Source: Shewanella sp. Isolate13
Lineage (GTDB): Bacteria; Pseudomonadota; Gammaproteobacteria; Enterobacterales; Shewanellaceae
Reading direction: 5' to 3'
DNA length: 62,950 nt
Assembly (NCBI RefSeq): GCF_022398325.1
Contig: NZ_JAKEVD010000028.1
Span: forward strand, 1-62,950
Positions within the stretch are counted from its first letter, which is position 1; each line of letters begins with the position of its first letter. The notes beneath the pieces are model-generated. The model searched no databases. It was not told the DNA's origin and saw only the letters and a program-made list of their open reading frames with translations. Below are positions 9,131-19,031 of the stretch, piece after piece. A program made the position numbers and the translations under genes.

Positions 9131-10454
9131 CTTCCCTCCCTAGACCCGAAACGTTATCTCTTATCTGTAAATGGCCATCTTTATCAATCCAAGCCTTTTG
9201 ATAAGCAATATTAATATTAAGTTGGCTCGTAAGGCGGAAATGCCTTGTCTGGTTGCTTTTTAGTGCGTTTTTAAATATCTGCCGAGTTTGATAAGGTTCT
9301 TTATTCATTAAATATTTGGCGAAAAGCTCAGGCTGGGAAAGCCTAATACAGCCATGACTCAAGGCTCTATTTGCTCTATTAAACAAATGTTTTCTTGGAG
9401 TATCATGAAGAAAAATCGCATCTGAATTTGGGATCGTAAATCGGAGTTTACCAAGCGCATTTTTGCTACCAGGCAATTGAACAAGGGCGCTAGTCTTTAG
9501 CTTATGTTTTAAACTGCTTGTATCCATTTGGGCCACATTATTATCAACGAAATCACTCGTATAACTCTTGAATACAAAGTCATTATTTCTTAGGTAATTA
9601 GGCTGTTTTTCAACACTCCTTAAAATATCGCTATAAATGATACTTGCCGGAGGCCTCCAAGCGGGATTGACCGTAATCACACTTATCGTGGTATTTAACT
9701 CCGGCGTTTTGCTGGTAGGTTTACCCACAATGACTGGCATGACTAACTGCTCTACGCCATTTTTCGTTATCCGTAAGGTATGATCTATGAGGTTAACCGA
9801 GACATAATCTTTTGTTTCATCATGCCTTTTTAATGACTCCTTCAAGGCGTTTTGCAACTGATTAACTCTTATAGACGGCTCGGTGTTAAGTGATAATACT
9901 GTTTCAAGCTGAAGCTTACCGTCTACAACATGACCATGCCTTCTTTGAAAGCGCTTAAGACCCGCTTCAACACTAGGATCAAAAATACTCTCTCGGTACG
10001 GAGGCATAGAATAAGCTGGTGTATCCCCAAGCCTAGCAAGTATCCACCTGAGTTTTGCGATCTCTTTCGCTCTTAAACCTAGCCTTAATTCTATCGGGGT
10101 TACTGTCGGCCATTGATAGCGAGCTAACGACTTATAATGCCGTATTAACTTCCTTAAGCTCTCGATATCTTTACGCCTAATTAAATTAACGTACTGGTCA
10201 ACAGACAGAGATTGGTTATCTAGCTGTTCGCCAAAAATTTGATTGTTCAAATGGCTTATTAAACCAGCTTTATCTATTAACTCTGTAACACTGTTCCTTG
10301 CATCAAGGTCCAAAACTAACGCCCGCAACTGATGAGTCACTTCAGAGTTAACTTCCACCTGATAGAAAGAGGGCTCCGCACGCACCTGAGCCGAAAAAAG
10401 CATTAGAAGGCTAATAAGTAGATTGCATGCGAGTAATTTGTGTCTGCTTAACAT
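9123..10454 (-). CDS. L,D-transpeptidase (YcbB/LdtD-like)
   Basis: Periplasmic enzyme forming 3-3 peptidoglycan cross-links. From the ATG at 10454 it has 443 residues: a signal peptide ending near VRAEP, an N-terminal scaffold, a peptidoglycan-binding repeat (FDPSVEAGLKRFQRRHG), and the YkuD catalytic domain with SHGCIRLS, the cysteine being about residue 369. A catalytic-region histidine is visible in IFLHDTP. The earlier GTG lies within the AGGTGG ribosome site, so the ATG is preferred. It is followed with overlap by the orphan helix-turn-helix gene. Confidence 0.88.
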   Translation of the reverse strand: MLSRHKLLACNLLISLLMLFSAQVRAEPSFYQVEVNSEVTHQLRALVLDLDARNSVTELIDKAGLISHLNNQIFGEQLDNQSLSVDQYVNLIRRKDIESLRKLIRHYKSLARYQWPTVTPIELRLGLRAKEIAKLRWILARLGDTPAYSMPPYRESIFDPSVEAGLKRFQRRHGHVVDGKLQLETVLSLNTEPSIRVNQLQNALKESLKRHDETKDYVSVNLIDHTLRITKNGVEQLVMPVIVGKPTSKTPELNTTISVITVNPAWRPPASIIYSDILRSVEKQPNYLRNNDFVFKSYTSDFVDNNVAQMDTSSLKHKLKTSALVQLPGSKNALGKLRFTIPNSDAIFLHDTPRKHLFNRANRALSHGCIRLSQPELFAKYLMNKEPYQTRQIFKNALKSNQTRHFRLTSQLNINIAYQKAWIDKDGHLQIRDNVSGLGREDG

Positions 10455-10760
10455 GTTAGCTACCACCTAATACAATAATAGAAATAACAATCATGAAGCC
10501 GAAACAGAATAAAGAATGATACTAGCCAAAATAAAACTCCAAGTTTCAGTGAGCGACTAGTTTTTAGGTTTAGTACAAAAAATGACTATTAGGCAAGGTG
10601 TTAACGTTAATTTTTTGGGAGGCATTAAGGTATCTGGCAAATATCGCAACTTAAACCATAGTTCATCATATATTCAGCTTTTCGCTTATATTCTTCTATA
10701 ATCAAACTGACTTGTTCTTAAAAAAACATTGTTAATGCTCCAAAGTCTAGGATGGATATG
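10455..10760. other. Divergent intergenic region
   Basis: About 300 bases between the minus-strand L,D-transpeptidase gene and the plus-strand envelope cluster. It should hold promoters for both directions. I see no convincing gene, terminator or repeat. Confidence 0.4.
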
Positions 10761-11033
10761 ATGAAGATAGGGTTACATAAGCTGAACCGAACATCTGCAC
10801 TTTTAACGATAGGAGTGACGGTTTTACTATTGTTAAACCTGCATGCTATGTACAAGGATTACCTTTTCACAAAGAGCATTAGAACGAGTAACCCGTCTGG
10901 ATCAAGCTTAGCAGAACGATACCTTATTCTTGGTGGCTGGCCAGCATCTAAAGAGCATGACTTCGTGTCTTCAGATGTCGATTACCCCATAAAAGTTAGC
11001 AACAACAACGCTTCACAGAAGGAGCGAAAATGA
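10761..11033 (+). CDS. Small membrane protein, unknown
   Basis: A protein of about 90 residues with one hydrophobic helix (about residues 12-29) and a hydrophilic tail. Three ATG codons lie close together (10752, 10758, 10761). AGGA overlaps the first, so one of the two later codons is favoured. Its stop overlaps the start of the phosphatase-superfamily gene by four bases (ATGA), which couples the two. I do not recognise a family; co-translation suggests a partner or anchor for the following enzyme. Confidence 0.6.
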   Translation: MKIGLHKLNRTSALLTIGVTVLLLLNLHAMYKDYLFTKSIRTSNPSGSSLAERYLILGGWPASKEHDFVSSDVDYPIKVSNNNASQKERK

Positions 11034-13111
11034 GCGAACAATATGGTATGGAGCAGTCGAAAACACCATTATTGCGGGTTTACTTTAGAACCCTTGCTTT
11101 TTTAATACTGTTTACAGTCATTCTGTTTAACTTTAAATCCACACTTCAAGTCTACTCCGTAATGTCTTTAGCTAGCACGATGAATAGCTTAGATAGTCAC
11201 TCCCTATCTGCATACGGACTGATCTACGACGTTATATTTTTTTTCTGTGTTCTAGTCGCTATACACATTATCTGGGCAGGCATAATCACGGTTTCAATCC
11301 GAAGCCCTTGGTTTACCTTAAAGGGAAGAGCTCAAGAAGAGCTATATTGGTTCCTTCTGATTCTTATAAACATGACCTGTTTGATTGCAATTAATTCCTA
11401 CTTTTATCCTACCTCATTAGTTTCTTACTTTAGGCATACAGCGCTGAGCGAACCTCTTGCATGGGGAGGATTAGTAAGCTTTTTAATTATCAGTTTCTAT
11501 CGAGGGTTACTCACTTTCACCACCAAGCCTGTCGTTCTCTTTATATCGCTGTTAGTTATAGCCGGGCTAGTTAGCCCATTTCTCTCAATTAGCAGTACAA
11601 CTGCTCAGCCCCAAAAAGATCCCAATATTATTGTTTTGGGCATTGACGGACTAAGACCAGATCATTTGAAGTACTTAGGAGCAGACCCAAATGTAGCCCC
11701 TAACTTAAACCACCTACTCGATAATATGACCGTATACAAGAATGCTTATACGCCTCAGGGACGAACTTACGTTGCTTGGATGAGTCTTCTAACGGGTAAG
11801 TATCCGGTAAATAACGGAGTGAGATTCAATTTGGCCCCTCCAGAAATGGTCAATAAAACGCTTCCAATTATCGAACTGTTAAAGGAACGAGGCTACTACA
11901 CAACCTATGCCATTGATGAGCGGCGCTTTAACCAAATAGACTCTAGTTACGGCTTTAATAATACTGTAGGTCCAAAGGCTGGTGCTGCTGATGCACTAAT
12001 ATCGGGTTTAGGCGATCTTCCCTATCTAAATGTACTATTAATGCACCCCTACTCCTCTTATATACTCCCTTACTTATACAATAACAGGGCCTACGGTAAA
12101 GCCTACTCTCCTATTGCTTTTAATAAGGCTGTAATCGAGAGCCTTTCTGATGAAGCCCCTAACTTTCTTGCCTTACATTATTGTCAATTACATTGGCCGT
12201 ATACGTCTAAAGACTTTATATCTCAGCCGCGAGAAAATTGGGATGGCAATTACAACCACTATATGTATAAAGAGATGATAGCAAGCGTAGATAAACAAGT
12301 CGCCGATCTCTTTACTCGCTTAAAACAAAGAGGAGTGTTAGACGACGCGATTGTCTATATTATTTCCGATCATGGCGAGAGTTTTAAACTCCCCACCTTC
12401 AAAACTCCTGTCCCACAAAACCTTAAGGCGTTCCCTAAAACAAAGTCTTGGGGTCATGGTACAAATATCTTAGATCAGCAGCAATCGCTTATTCTGATGG
12501 CTCGAGCTGAGTTCAAAAGTGGAAGTATCGTTACCCCGGCGCAAGAGATAGAAGGACTTTATTCGCTGGTGGATATCGTCCCTTCTCTAATGAGCTCACT
12601 ACAAATTTCAAGCTCATCTATTCCAAGCCTTCAAGAGAGCAATTTCGACGGTATGATTCTGCCTTGGACTGAGGAACAAGTATCGCCTAATAGATACGTT
12701 TTTGTTGAATCGTCAGTCCCCGTAAAATCCATAAATAAAAGCTTTATCGATAAGAATGAGGTCATGTCAGAGACCGCTTCAAATTATGAAGTTAGAGCAG
12801 ACGGAAAAGCCTACATGCGTACTGACAACTACATAGAGCTGATAGCCAAAAAACAGCGTGCAATCTACTACCAACAATGGCAGTTAAGCTTGTTACCTGA
12901 TTACGACACCCCAGTGCTTTTTAATACAGCAACAAATGAGATCTATGACACTGATAACTACAAGGGGGATTTTGATTGGCGCACGATGATGAGAGAGCTT
13001 TGCTCTCAATACAAAGAGGATCCGGGGTTTGATCCGCACGCGGTTTGTGTTGATGCCAATTTTAGCCGTAACAACTATAGCCGAAACTATAACCAAAGCG
13101 ACCCTAATTAA
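11030..13111 (+). CDS. Membrane sulfatase / phosphoglycerol-transferase-like enzyme
   Basis: A 693-residue membrane-bound enzyme of the alkaline-phosphatase superfamily. About five N-terminal helices (residues 15-185) precede a catalytic domain with the metal ligand in GIDGLRPDHL (Asp near 206), a nucleophile region RTYVAWMSLLTG, a second metal site SDHGES (near 445) and WGHGTN. This arrangement is shared by LTA synthases, phosphoethanolamine transferases and sulfatases. It opens a cluster of glycan-building genes, so adding or removing a phospho- or sulfo-group on an envelope glycan is likely. The substrate is unknown. Confidence 0.78.
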   Translation: MSEQYGMEQSKTPLLRVYFRTLAFLILFTVILFNFKSTLQVYSVMSLASTMNSLDSHSLSAYGLIYDVIFFFCVLVAIHIIWAGIITVSIRSPWFTLKGRAQEELYWFLLILINMTCLIAINSYFYPTSLVSYFRHTALSEPLAWGGLVSFLIISFYRGLLTFTTKPVVLFISLLVIAGLVSPFLSISSTTAQPQKDPNIIVLGIDGLRPDHLKYLGADPNVAPNLNHLLDNMTVYKNAYTPQGRTYVAWMSLLTGKYPVNNGVRFNLAPPEMVNKTLPIIELLKERGYYTTYAIDERRFNQIDSSYGFNNTVGPKAGAADALISGLGDLPYLNVLLMHPYSSYILPYLYNNRAYGKAYSPIAFNKAVIESLSDEAPNFLALHYCQLHWPYTSKDFISQPRENWDGNYNHYMYKEMIASVDKQVADLFTRLKQRGVLDDAIVYIISDHGESFKLPTFKTPVPQNLKAFPKTKSWGHGTNILDQQQSLILMARAEFKSGSIVTPAQEIEGLYSLVDIVPSLMSSLQISSSSIPSLQESNFDGMILPWTEEQVSPNRYVFVESSVPVKSINKSFIDKNEVMSETASNYEVRADGKAYMRTDNYIELIAKKQRAIYYQQWQLSLLPDYDTPVLFNTATNEIYDTDNYKGDFDWRTMMRELCSQYKEDPGFDPHAVCVDANFSRNNYSRNYNQSDPN

Positions 13112-13227
13112 TATCTTTCAGTTAGCAGTGGCTGTTCTATTAACTGTATCGAGTTATAAAAAATTAGTCCTATAAAAAGTCATCTACTGGGCATCGCTTG
13201 CGGATATTTAAACAAACCAGGAAGAAG

Positions 13228-13293
13228 ATGAACAAGCACAAAAATATGTACTACAGTTATCTCAAGGTGTTTTCTATTCGGGTAACCTTTTGA
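13228..13293 (+). CDS. Possible 21-codon leader peptide of the GT39 gene
   Basis: A short frame starts at an ATG with GGAAGAAG directly upstream and ends with TGA at 13291-13293, overlapping the TTG start of the glycosyltransferase gene as TTGA. The GT39 start has no good ribosome site of its own, so translation is probably delivered by this leader. Alternatively a one-base indel has split off the true N-terminus of the glycosyltransferase. No recognised family. Confidence 0.4.
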   Translation: MNKHKNMYYSYLKVFSIRVTF

Positions 13294-15041
13294 CAAGCAA
13301 AGAAATTGGGGCGTCTTATACTAAAGAGATTTTCTCCTCTGGTATTGATTGTGAGCACAGCTGGATCAGTCAAATTCGATTGCTATCGCTATCGCTATTG
13401 CTAGCGTTTGCCGTTGCCGCTCGCATTCATGTCGCCCTATTCTATGAGGTTAACTGGGATGAGTTCTATTATTTAGCCTTTGTTTATCAATATGACTACG
13501 GCACACTTTCAGCTCAATTACAGACCTTACATGTCCACTTCTTTAACTGGCTTAAGTGGGTCTCTGCCAATGAAGTCATTCAAATTAAAGCCGCTCGCTT
13601 AGTTTTAGTACTTTTTCAAATCGTAACAGGCTACTTTATCTATCGTATCGCTCGCCGCTTTGTAAGCCCTCCTGCCGCACTATTTTCAGTACTTTGTTAC
13701 TTTGCATTTTCTTTCAATATTCGGATGGGGGCGAGTTTCAGAGCCGACCCTTTTGCAACCTTCTTCTTAATGTGGAGCCTTGAACTCATTTTATCCGAGA
13801 AACTTCAGATAAAACATCTACTGCTTGCGGGCGTATGTATCGCCGTTTCGGCACTCATCACTATCAAGTCATTTCTGTATCTACCCACTTTCGGATTAAT
13901 CGCTATCGCACTCTACTTAGAGGCACCATCAAAGAGCAAGTTCATATATAAGCCACTTACAGTAATACTTTGCGCGCTAGCCACTTTCTATGCTCTGTAT
14001 CTTATTCATGGTAGCTTTCTATATCTTCCTGACTCAGCGCTAGCCGCAGAAACAATTAACGTTAGTTTAGATAAAACGATCAAGAGCAGTGGCTTTTTTC
14101 CAGGCTTTATCTACTTTAAATATTCTCTTTTATACGACCTTTTATTCTGGTTAGCATTGATATACGGAATTAAAGTGGCGTGTGTTGCTAGTTTACCTCA
14201 AGGGCAGCTAAGCAGAAACGAACAGCTCATTCTATTAAGCTTAGCCTTTCCCCTATGTACGCTTTTTTTCTACCGAAATGCCTTCCCTTACTTCTATTCA
14301 TTTATGCTCGCTCCGGCAACAGTTTTGTGCGGTGTGGCATGGGATGGTTTAAGGCAAAGCTCTAGAAGCAGTAGAGAAATGAATGTGATTACCAGTTGCT
14401 TATTATTTTTCATGGCACTAAGCATCATCTATCACGGGTTTATCATTCCAAAACAGAGAACATTACAGGCGCAGCACGAATTTGTTGAGCTAATCCATAA
14501 GCTGTTCCCCTCACCCACTGCCTACATAGATTGCTGCTCTATGATAGCTTCATTTCCTAAACAAGGCTTTTTTATGAGCAGCTGGGGAATGGAGTCCTAT
14601 ATGAAAGCAAGGCAACCTCTCTTAAAAAGTACTATTGCGGTGAAACAACCTAGTTTTGTTATCGCAAATAATCAATTTTTAGACCATGCAAGAACACCTG
14701 ACCCAAACTCAAGTCGGTTGCTTTCAGAAGATCTAGCGGCCTTACAAGAAAATTATATTCCCCATTGGGGGGCACTCTATGTAGCTGGAAAGCACCTAAA
14801 CCTAAGAGCAGGGACCACGAACTTTTCGATTAATATTCCGGGAGTCTATACGCTTGAAGCAACTCACTCCATAACCATTGATGAACAGCGCTTGTCGCCC
14901 GGAGAGACACTTTTCTTAGTCAAAGGTAATCATATAGCAACGCCGACTCAGCCTGAGCAAGAAGTCACCTTCCGCTGGGGAAATCATCTATATCGACCAC
15001 CTTTGCAACCCCGGTATCAGCCCATTTTCACTGGGTTCTAG
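13290..15041 (+). CDS. GT39-like membrane glycosyltransferase
   Basis: A 583-residue polytopic protein resembling the ArnT/PMT (GT39) family, which use lipid-linked sugars. The first periplasmic loop holds the acidic WDEFYYLAF motif (about residues 53-61), as in GT-C enzymes, followed by roughly ten hydrophobic helices and a soluble C-terminal region of about 180 residues. The TTG start lacks a clear ribosome site and overlaps a leader frame. It sits between the phosphatase-superfamily enzyme and a GT2 enzyme that probably makes the lipid-linked donor. Confidence 0.75.
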   Translation: MTSKEIGASYTKEIFSSGIDCEHSWISQIRLLSLSLLLAFAVAARIHVALFYEVNWDEFYYLAFVYQYDYGTLSAQLQTLHVHFFNWLKWVSANEVIQIKAARLVLVLFQIVTGYFIYRIARRFVSPPAALFSVLCYFAFSFNIRMGASFRADPFATFFLMWSLELILSEKLQIKHLLLAGVCIAVSALITIKSFLYLPTFGLIAIALYLEAPSKSKFIYKPLTVILCALATFYALYLIHGSFLYLPDSALAAETINVSLDKTIKSSGFFPGFIYFKYSLLYDLLFWLALIYGIKVACVASLPQGQLSRNEQLILLSLAFPLCTLFFYRNAFPYFYSFMLAPATVLCGVAWDGLRQSSRSSREMNVITSCLLFFMALSIIYHGFIIPKQRTLQAQHEFVELIHKLFPSPTAYIDCCSMIASFPKQGFFMSSWGMESYMKARQPLLKSTIAVKQPSFVIANNQFLDHARTPDPNSSRLLSEDLAALQENYIPHWGALYVAGKHLNLRAGTTNFSINIPGVYTLEATHSITIDEQRLSPGETLFLVKGNHIATPTQPEQEVTFRWGNHLYRPPLQPRYQPIFTGF

Positions 15042-15081
15042 CGGTTTAAGTGCCTAGAATAGAAAAAGAAGGTATCAAAAA

Positions 15082-16116
15082 ATGAAACTTATCGTACAAA
15101 TTCCTTGCTTTAATGAAGCTGAGAACCTAAGTGACGTGGTCGATAATATTCCATTGCAAATACCGGGAATTGATTGCATCGAAATACTCGTCATCGATGA
15201 TGGCTCAACAGATAACACGGCAGATGTCGCCCGACAAGCTGGAGTCGATCACATAGTAACTAACACAACCAATAAGGGCTTAGCCCGCTCATTTCACATA
15301 GGGATTGAAGAGTGCCTTCGACAAGGCGCCGATATCATCGTAAATATTGATGGCGATAATCAGTATCGGTCAACAGAAATCCCTTTGTTGGTTATGCCTA
15401 TCATCAATAATGAAGCTGATATTACTGTTGGGGATCGCGGAGGGTTCAATAATCCACATTTTTCACTATTCAAACGTAGCTTACAGGTCTTTGGAAGCTT
15501 TATAGTCAGATCTATTCTCAATCTCGATATTAAAGACGCCGTCAGTGGCTTTCGCGCAATTTCTCGAGGGGCGGCAAGACAGATAAATATCGTATCAGAG
15601 TTTAGCTATACCCTAGAAATGTTAGTTCAGGCGAGTGCAAAGCGCATGAGTATAAAGTCTATTCCAATCCAAACTAATCGAAAACTGCGCGAGTCACGAC
15701 TATTCCAATCAATCCCTCAATTTCTTTATATGTCTGCTACGACACTTATGCGAATGTACACCATGTATCGTCCACTGCGGGTATTTTTCTCCTTAGGGCT
15801 TATCGCCATTCTAGTCGGGATATTACCCATCATCCGATTTGTGTACTTCTATATGCAAGGTAATGGCGACGGCCATATGCAATCACTCATATTAGGTTCT
15901 ACACTCATGACATTAGGTGTTATTACACTCTTGGTGGGCTTAATTGCAGACCTGATTAACTTCAATCGTAAATTGACTGAGAAAATGCTGCATAAAATGG
16001 AAGTTTTGGATGAAAGGGTCATTAAGGTTGAGCGAGAAGTATCCTCCCAATCTGACGTTCATTCTACTTTAACAAAACAGAACAAGCAGTCAAAAAAGAT
16101 CGTCAATCAACGATAG
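15082..16116 (+). CDS. GT2 polyprenyl-phosphate glycosyltransferase
   Basis: A 344-residue cytoplasmic-face glycosyltransferase of the DPM1/GtrB type. The GT-A domain shows IPCFNEAENL (about 7-16), VIDDGSTD (about 44-51) and the metal-binding NIDGDNQY (about 92-99). Two membrane helices follow (about 235-295), then a basic tail with a probable coiled coil. Such enzymes load a sugar onto undecaprenyl phosphate for use by GT-C enzymes outside; the adjacent GT39 gene is the obvious partner. Start supported by GAAGG upstream. Confidence 0.85.
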   Translation: MKLIVQIPCFNEAENLSDVVDNIPLQIPGIDCIEILVIDDGSTDNTADVARQAGVDHIVTNTTNKGLARSFHIGIEECLRQGADIIVNIDGDNQYRSTEIPLLVMPIINNEADITVGDRGGFNNPHFSLFKRSLQVFGSFIVRSILNLDIKDAVSGFRAISRGAARQINIVSEFSYTLEMLVQASAKRMSIKSIPIQTNRKLRESRLFQSIPQFLYMSATTLMRMYTMYRPLRVFFSLGLIAILVGILPIIRFVYFYMQGNGDGHMQSLILGSTLMTLGVITLLVGLIADLINFNRKLTEKMLHKMEVLDERVIKVEREVSSQSDVHSTLTKQNKQSKKIVNQR

Positions 16117-16160
16117 CCTATTTTTTTGGCCTAATGTAACCACTTTAAATCGGAGGTAGG

Positions 16161-17474
16161 TTGGATAATATAACCTCAAAAATCCCCCACAATAACCCAG
16201 TTAGAAAACGGGCGTTATGTGTCACTTCAAACTATCCAAGATGGCAAGGAGACAGCACGACTCCTTTTGTGCATCACTTGGTGACTGACTTAAAAGAGTT
16301 TGATTGGGAGGTTGATGTACTAGCTCCACATTATAAAGGCGCCGCTATAGAAGAGACTTTTGAAGGTGTATCGGTGAAGCGTTTCCGTTATTTGCTGCCA
16401 GAGGTTGCCCAAACGGTTTGCTATCAAGGTGGAGCATTAATGAATCTGCAAAAGAATAAACTTAACTATTTGAAACTCCCATCATTAGTTATGTTTGAAT
16501 GGCTGGCGATAATGAAGCTACTGATGAGTGGCAAGTACGACCTTTTGCACTCTCACTGGATCTTACCACAAGGGTTCAATGGGGTACTCGCCTCGTTACC
16601 CTTAAAGATCCCACACGTAATTACCGTTCATGGTAGTGATGCTTTTGCCCTTTCTGGAAATATTTTATCTCGATTTAAGCAATTTTCTTTAACACACGCC
16701 GATGCCGTTACCGTAAATAGTTCTGCAACTAAGAAGCAAGTTCTTTCCATTAGCCCAAACATTGCAAACTTAAACTTGATCCCTATGGGTGTTGTGCGCT
16801 CAAAAGCCGACAACAATAGAGCAAAAGTATTAAGACAAAAATATAAAATAGACAGCTCACCACTGCTTATCTTTGTTGGGCGCTTAGTTGAGGTAAAAGG
16901 TGTCGATGACCTTCTTAATGCGGTCGCTATCGTAAAAACTAAGCATCCAAACGTTCGCTTACTCATCTTAGGAGAAGGACCTTTAGAGGCTACTCTTAAA
17001 CGCTTAACAGAAAGGTTAGAGATCAAGAGAAATGTCATCTTCAAGGGGTGGGTAGAATCCAAAGACATTATCAACTACCTAACGGCATCAGATATCTTTA
17101 TTGGTCCTTCAAAACGTACCTCTGATGGAAGTGTAGAGGCCCAAGGCATCGCCTTTCTGGAAGCTATGCAAGCAGGCACTCCTGTGATCGCGAGCAATCT
17201 AGGCGGAATAACGGATGTTATTCAACATGAAAAAACAGGTTTGCTGGTCGACCAAACTAATCCACAACAGATCGCTAATTATGTATTGAGGTTAAGTGAG
17301 GATATAGCATTAGCAAGTAAATTAACTCGCGAGGCAAAAGTTAAAGTTGAAAACTTAACAAGCCTAGTATCCGCTGAAAAGATGGCTAACGTCTTTAACC
17401 GCTGTATAAGAGACGACAGCCCGAAGCCCACTAAGTTAACTAAAAATAATCCATCTAGTTACTTCAATGATTAG
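16161..17474 (+). CDS. GT4 family glycosyltransferase
   Basis: A 437-residue GT-B fold enzyme. The N-terminal acceptor domain contains SNYPRWQGDSTTPFVHH (about 23-39), and the C-terminal nucleotide-sugar domain has FVGRLVEVKGVDDLL (about 238-252) and the EX7E-type region GIAFLEAMQAGTPVIAS. It probably adds a sugar to a lipid-linked glycan in the cytoplasm. It starts with TTG just after GGAGG; no ATG is near. It belongs to the same operon as the GT2 and UPF0104 genes. Confidence 0.85.
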   Translation: MDNITSKIPHNNPVRKRALCVTSNYPRWQGDSTTPFVHHLVTDLKEFDWEVDVLAPHYKGAAIEETFEGVSVKRFRYLLPEVAQTVCYQGGALMNLQKNKLNYLKLPSLVMFEWLAIMKLLMSGKYDLLHSHWILPQGFNGVLASLPLKIPHVITVHGSDAFALSGNILSRFKQFSLTHADAVTVNSSATKKQVLSISPNIANLNLIPMGVVRSKADNNRAKVLRQKYKIDSSPLLIFVGRLVEVKGVDDLLNAVAIVKTKHPNVRLLILGEGPLEATLKRLTERLEIKRNVIFKGWVESKDIINYLTASDIFIGPSKRTSDGSVEAQGIAFLEAMQAGTPVIASNLGGITDVIQHEKTGLLVDQTNPQQIANYVLRLSEDIALASKLTREAKVKVENLTSLVSAEKMANVFNRCIRDDSPKPTKLTKNNPSSYFND

Positions 17475-17500
17475 CCTATAAAACATACAGGAGTTTAATA

Positions 17501-18415
17501 TTGAAGAAAGGATATCATTGGGCGGGAGGACTTTTAGTCACACTATGCAGTATTTTCTTCGTCATGTATCTAGTCGATAACTGGTCACTACTTTCAATGT
17601 CATTCTTTGCCAAAGAAAATATCTCTATGTTATCGCTAGCATTGCTCTTATATCTTGTATGCTTCGCCATCACATCGATAGCTTGGCATCGTTTGCTAAT
17701 TTCAACTGGGCAAAATACTCAAATTTGTCAAGTAACAACCATTATTTTAATCTCTCAATTTGGTAAGTATATACCGGGTAACTTTTCTCACCATGTTGGC
17801 CGGGCAGTTTTGGCCCACCGAACTGGTCTAACAAATCAATCCATTGCTATTACAATGACCTACGAGATTATAATCGTCATTATCTCTGCAGCCGTTATTG
17901 GTATAACAGCATTTATACTTAATCGTTCTATACTATTATCCATAGCGCCAAATGTAACAGAATTCAGTCTATATGTAGCTCTGTTTATTGCATTGACATT
18001 AATCATCTCAATATTTTTCATCCCAAACACTTTCCGTTATCTAAAAGGTTATATTTCAAAATTAAAGTTTCCCTCTAAGCGTGCGCTGTCAGAATGCTAT
18101 CTACTATATACATTAAGCTTTTTGGTTTTTGGCTGCATTTTATACATGATAACAATGTCTTACCCTAAAATGGAGTTCACTAATTATTGGTTTTTGACTG
18201 CATCGTTTTCAATTGCATGGCTACTTGGCTTTATCACACCAGGCGCTCCCGCTGGACTTGGTATAAGAGAAGCTATTCTTATCGCATTAATTGCGCCAGT
18301 CTATGGAAGTGGTTTGGCTTTATCATTAGCAGTTACCCTGCGCATGCTTACTACACTTGGTGATGGCCTTGGCTTCTTGCTTGGTTTAACCATTCGAACC
18401 ATTAAGGCTGCTTGA
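17501..18415 (+). CDS. UPF0104 / LPG-synthase-TM-like membrane protein
   Basis: A 304-residue integral membrane protein with about eight helices, resembling the flippase-like transmembrane domain of lysylphosphatidylglycerol synthases and AglD-type proteins (UPF0104). Conserved features include QFGKYIPGNFSHHVGR (about 86-101) and the PGAPAGLGIREA segment (about 249-260). It starts with TTG eight bases after AGGAG. As last gene of the glycan cluster it may move a lipid-linked intermediate across the inner membrane, but transport is inferred. Confidence 0.75.
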   Translation: MKKGYHWAGGLLVTLCSIFFVMYLVDNWSLLSMSFFAKENISMLSLALLLYLVCFAITSIAWHRLLISTGQNTQICQVTTIILISQFGKYIPGNFSHHVGRAVLAHRTGLTNQSIAITMTYEIIIVIISAAVIGITAFILNRSILLSIAPNVTEFSLYVALFIALTLIISIFFIPNTFRYLKGYISKLKFPSKRALSECYLLYTLSFLVFGCILYMITMSYPKMEFTNYWFLTASFSIAWLLGFITPGAPAGLGIREAILIALIAPVYGSGLALSLAVTLRMLTTLGDGLGFLLGLTIRTIKAA

Positions 18416-18555
18416 TAACCTCCTTATTGTCCTTTAAGGAAGGGGATCACCGTTAAGTCTTACTTCTTCAAAATAGACAAGTTACCATTTTATTTAATTT
18501 CTTACTTATCTCCGTTTACACTAGTAGCGACATGCCCCCATCAAAGAAGCTAACT

Positions 18556-18975
18556 ATGTGGACACAAAAACTACTTACACTAAAGCCTCAGCCTCGTGGT
18601 TTTCATTTAATTACCGATGAAATAGAACAATCACTTAAAGAGTTATCAAACATAAAAATGGGGACTGCGCATTTATTGCTGCAACACACTTCGGCATCGC
18701 TTACGTTAAACGAAAATGCCGATCCGAGTGTAAGAGCCGACTTTGAAGCCTACATAAATCGGCTCGCACCAGAAAAAGCCCCTTATTACACTCATACTTA
18801 CGAAGGTGATGACGATATGCCAGCACACCTGAAATCAAGTCTCTTAGGGGTATCAATTACGATCCCAATCTCAAATGGACGATTTAACCTTGGCACTTGG
18901 CAAGGTATTTATTTAGGTGAGCACAGAGATAATGGTGGCAGTAGAAGAATACTTATTACATTGCATGGAGAGTAA
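18556..18975 (+). CDS. YjbQ family protein (UPF0047)
   Basis: A 139-residue member of the YjbQ/UPF0047 family, described as having weak thiamine-phosphate-synthase activity; its physiological role is uncertain. It shows the conserved QHTSASLTLNENADP region and the end LGTWQGIYLGEHRDNGGSR. The start MWTQKLLTLK matches the family's usual N-terminus, so I chose 18556 rather than 18532, which would add eight non-conserved residues. A bidirectional terminator follows. Confidence 0.88.
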   Translation: MWTQKLLTLKPQPRGFHLITDEIEQSLKELSNIKMGTAHLLLQHTSASLTLNENADPSVRADFEAYINRLAPEKAPYYTHTYEGDDDMPAHLKSSLLGVSITIPISNGRFNLGTWQGIYLGEHRDNGGSRRILITLHGE

Positions 18976-18979
18976 AACT

Positions 18980-19009
18980 AAAAAAAGAGCACATTATGTG
19001 CTCTTTTTT
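18980..19009. terminator. Bidirectional rho-independent terminator
   Basis: A 7-bp stem GAGCACA/TGTGCTC with loop TTA, flanked by an A-tract on one side and a T-tract on the other. It serves yjbQ on the plus strand and the RsmB-like gene on the minus strand. Confidence 0.9.
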
Positions 19010-19031
19010 CTTTCAAACGACCTATCAATAA

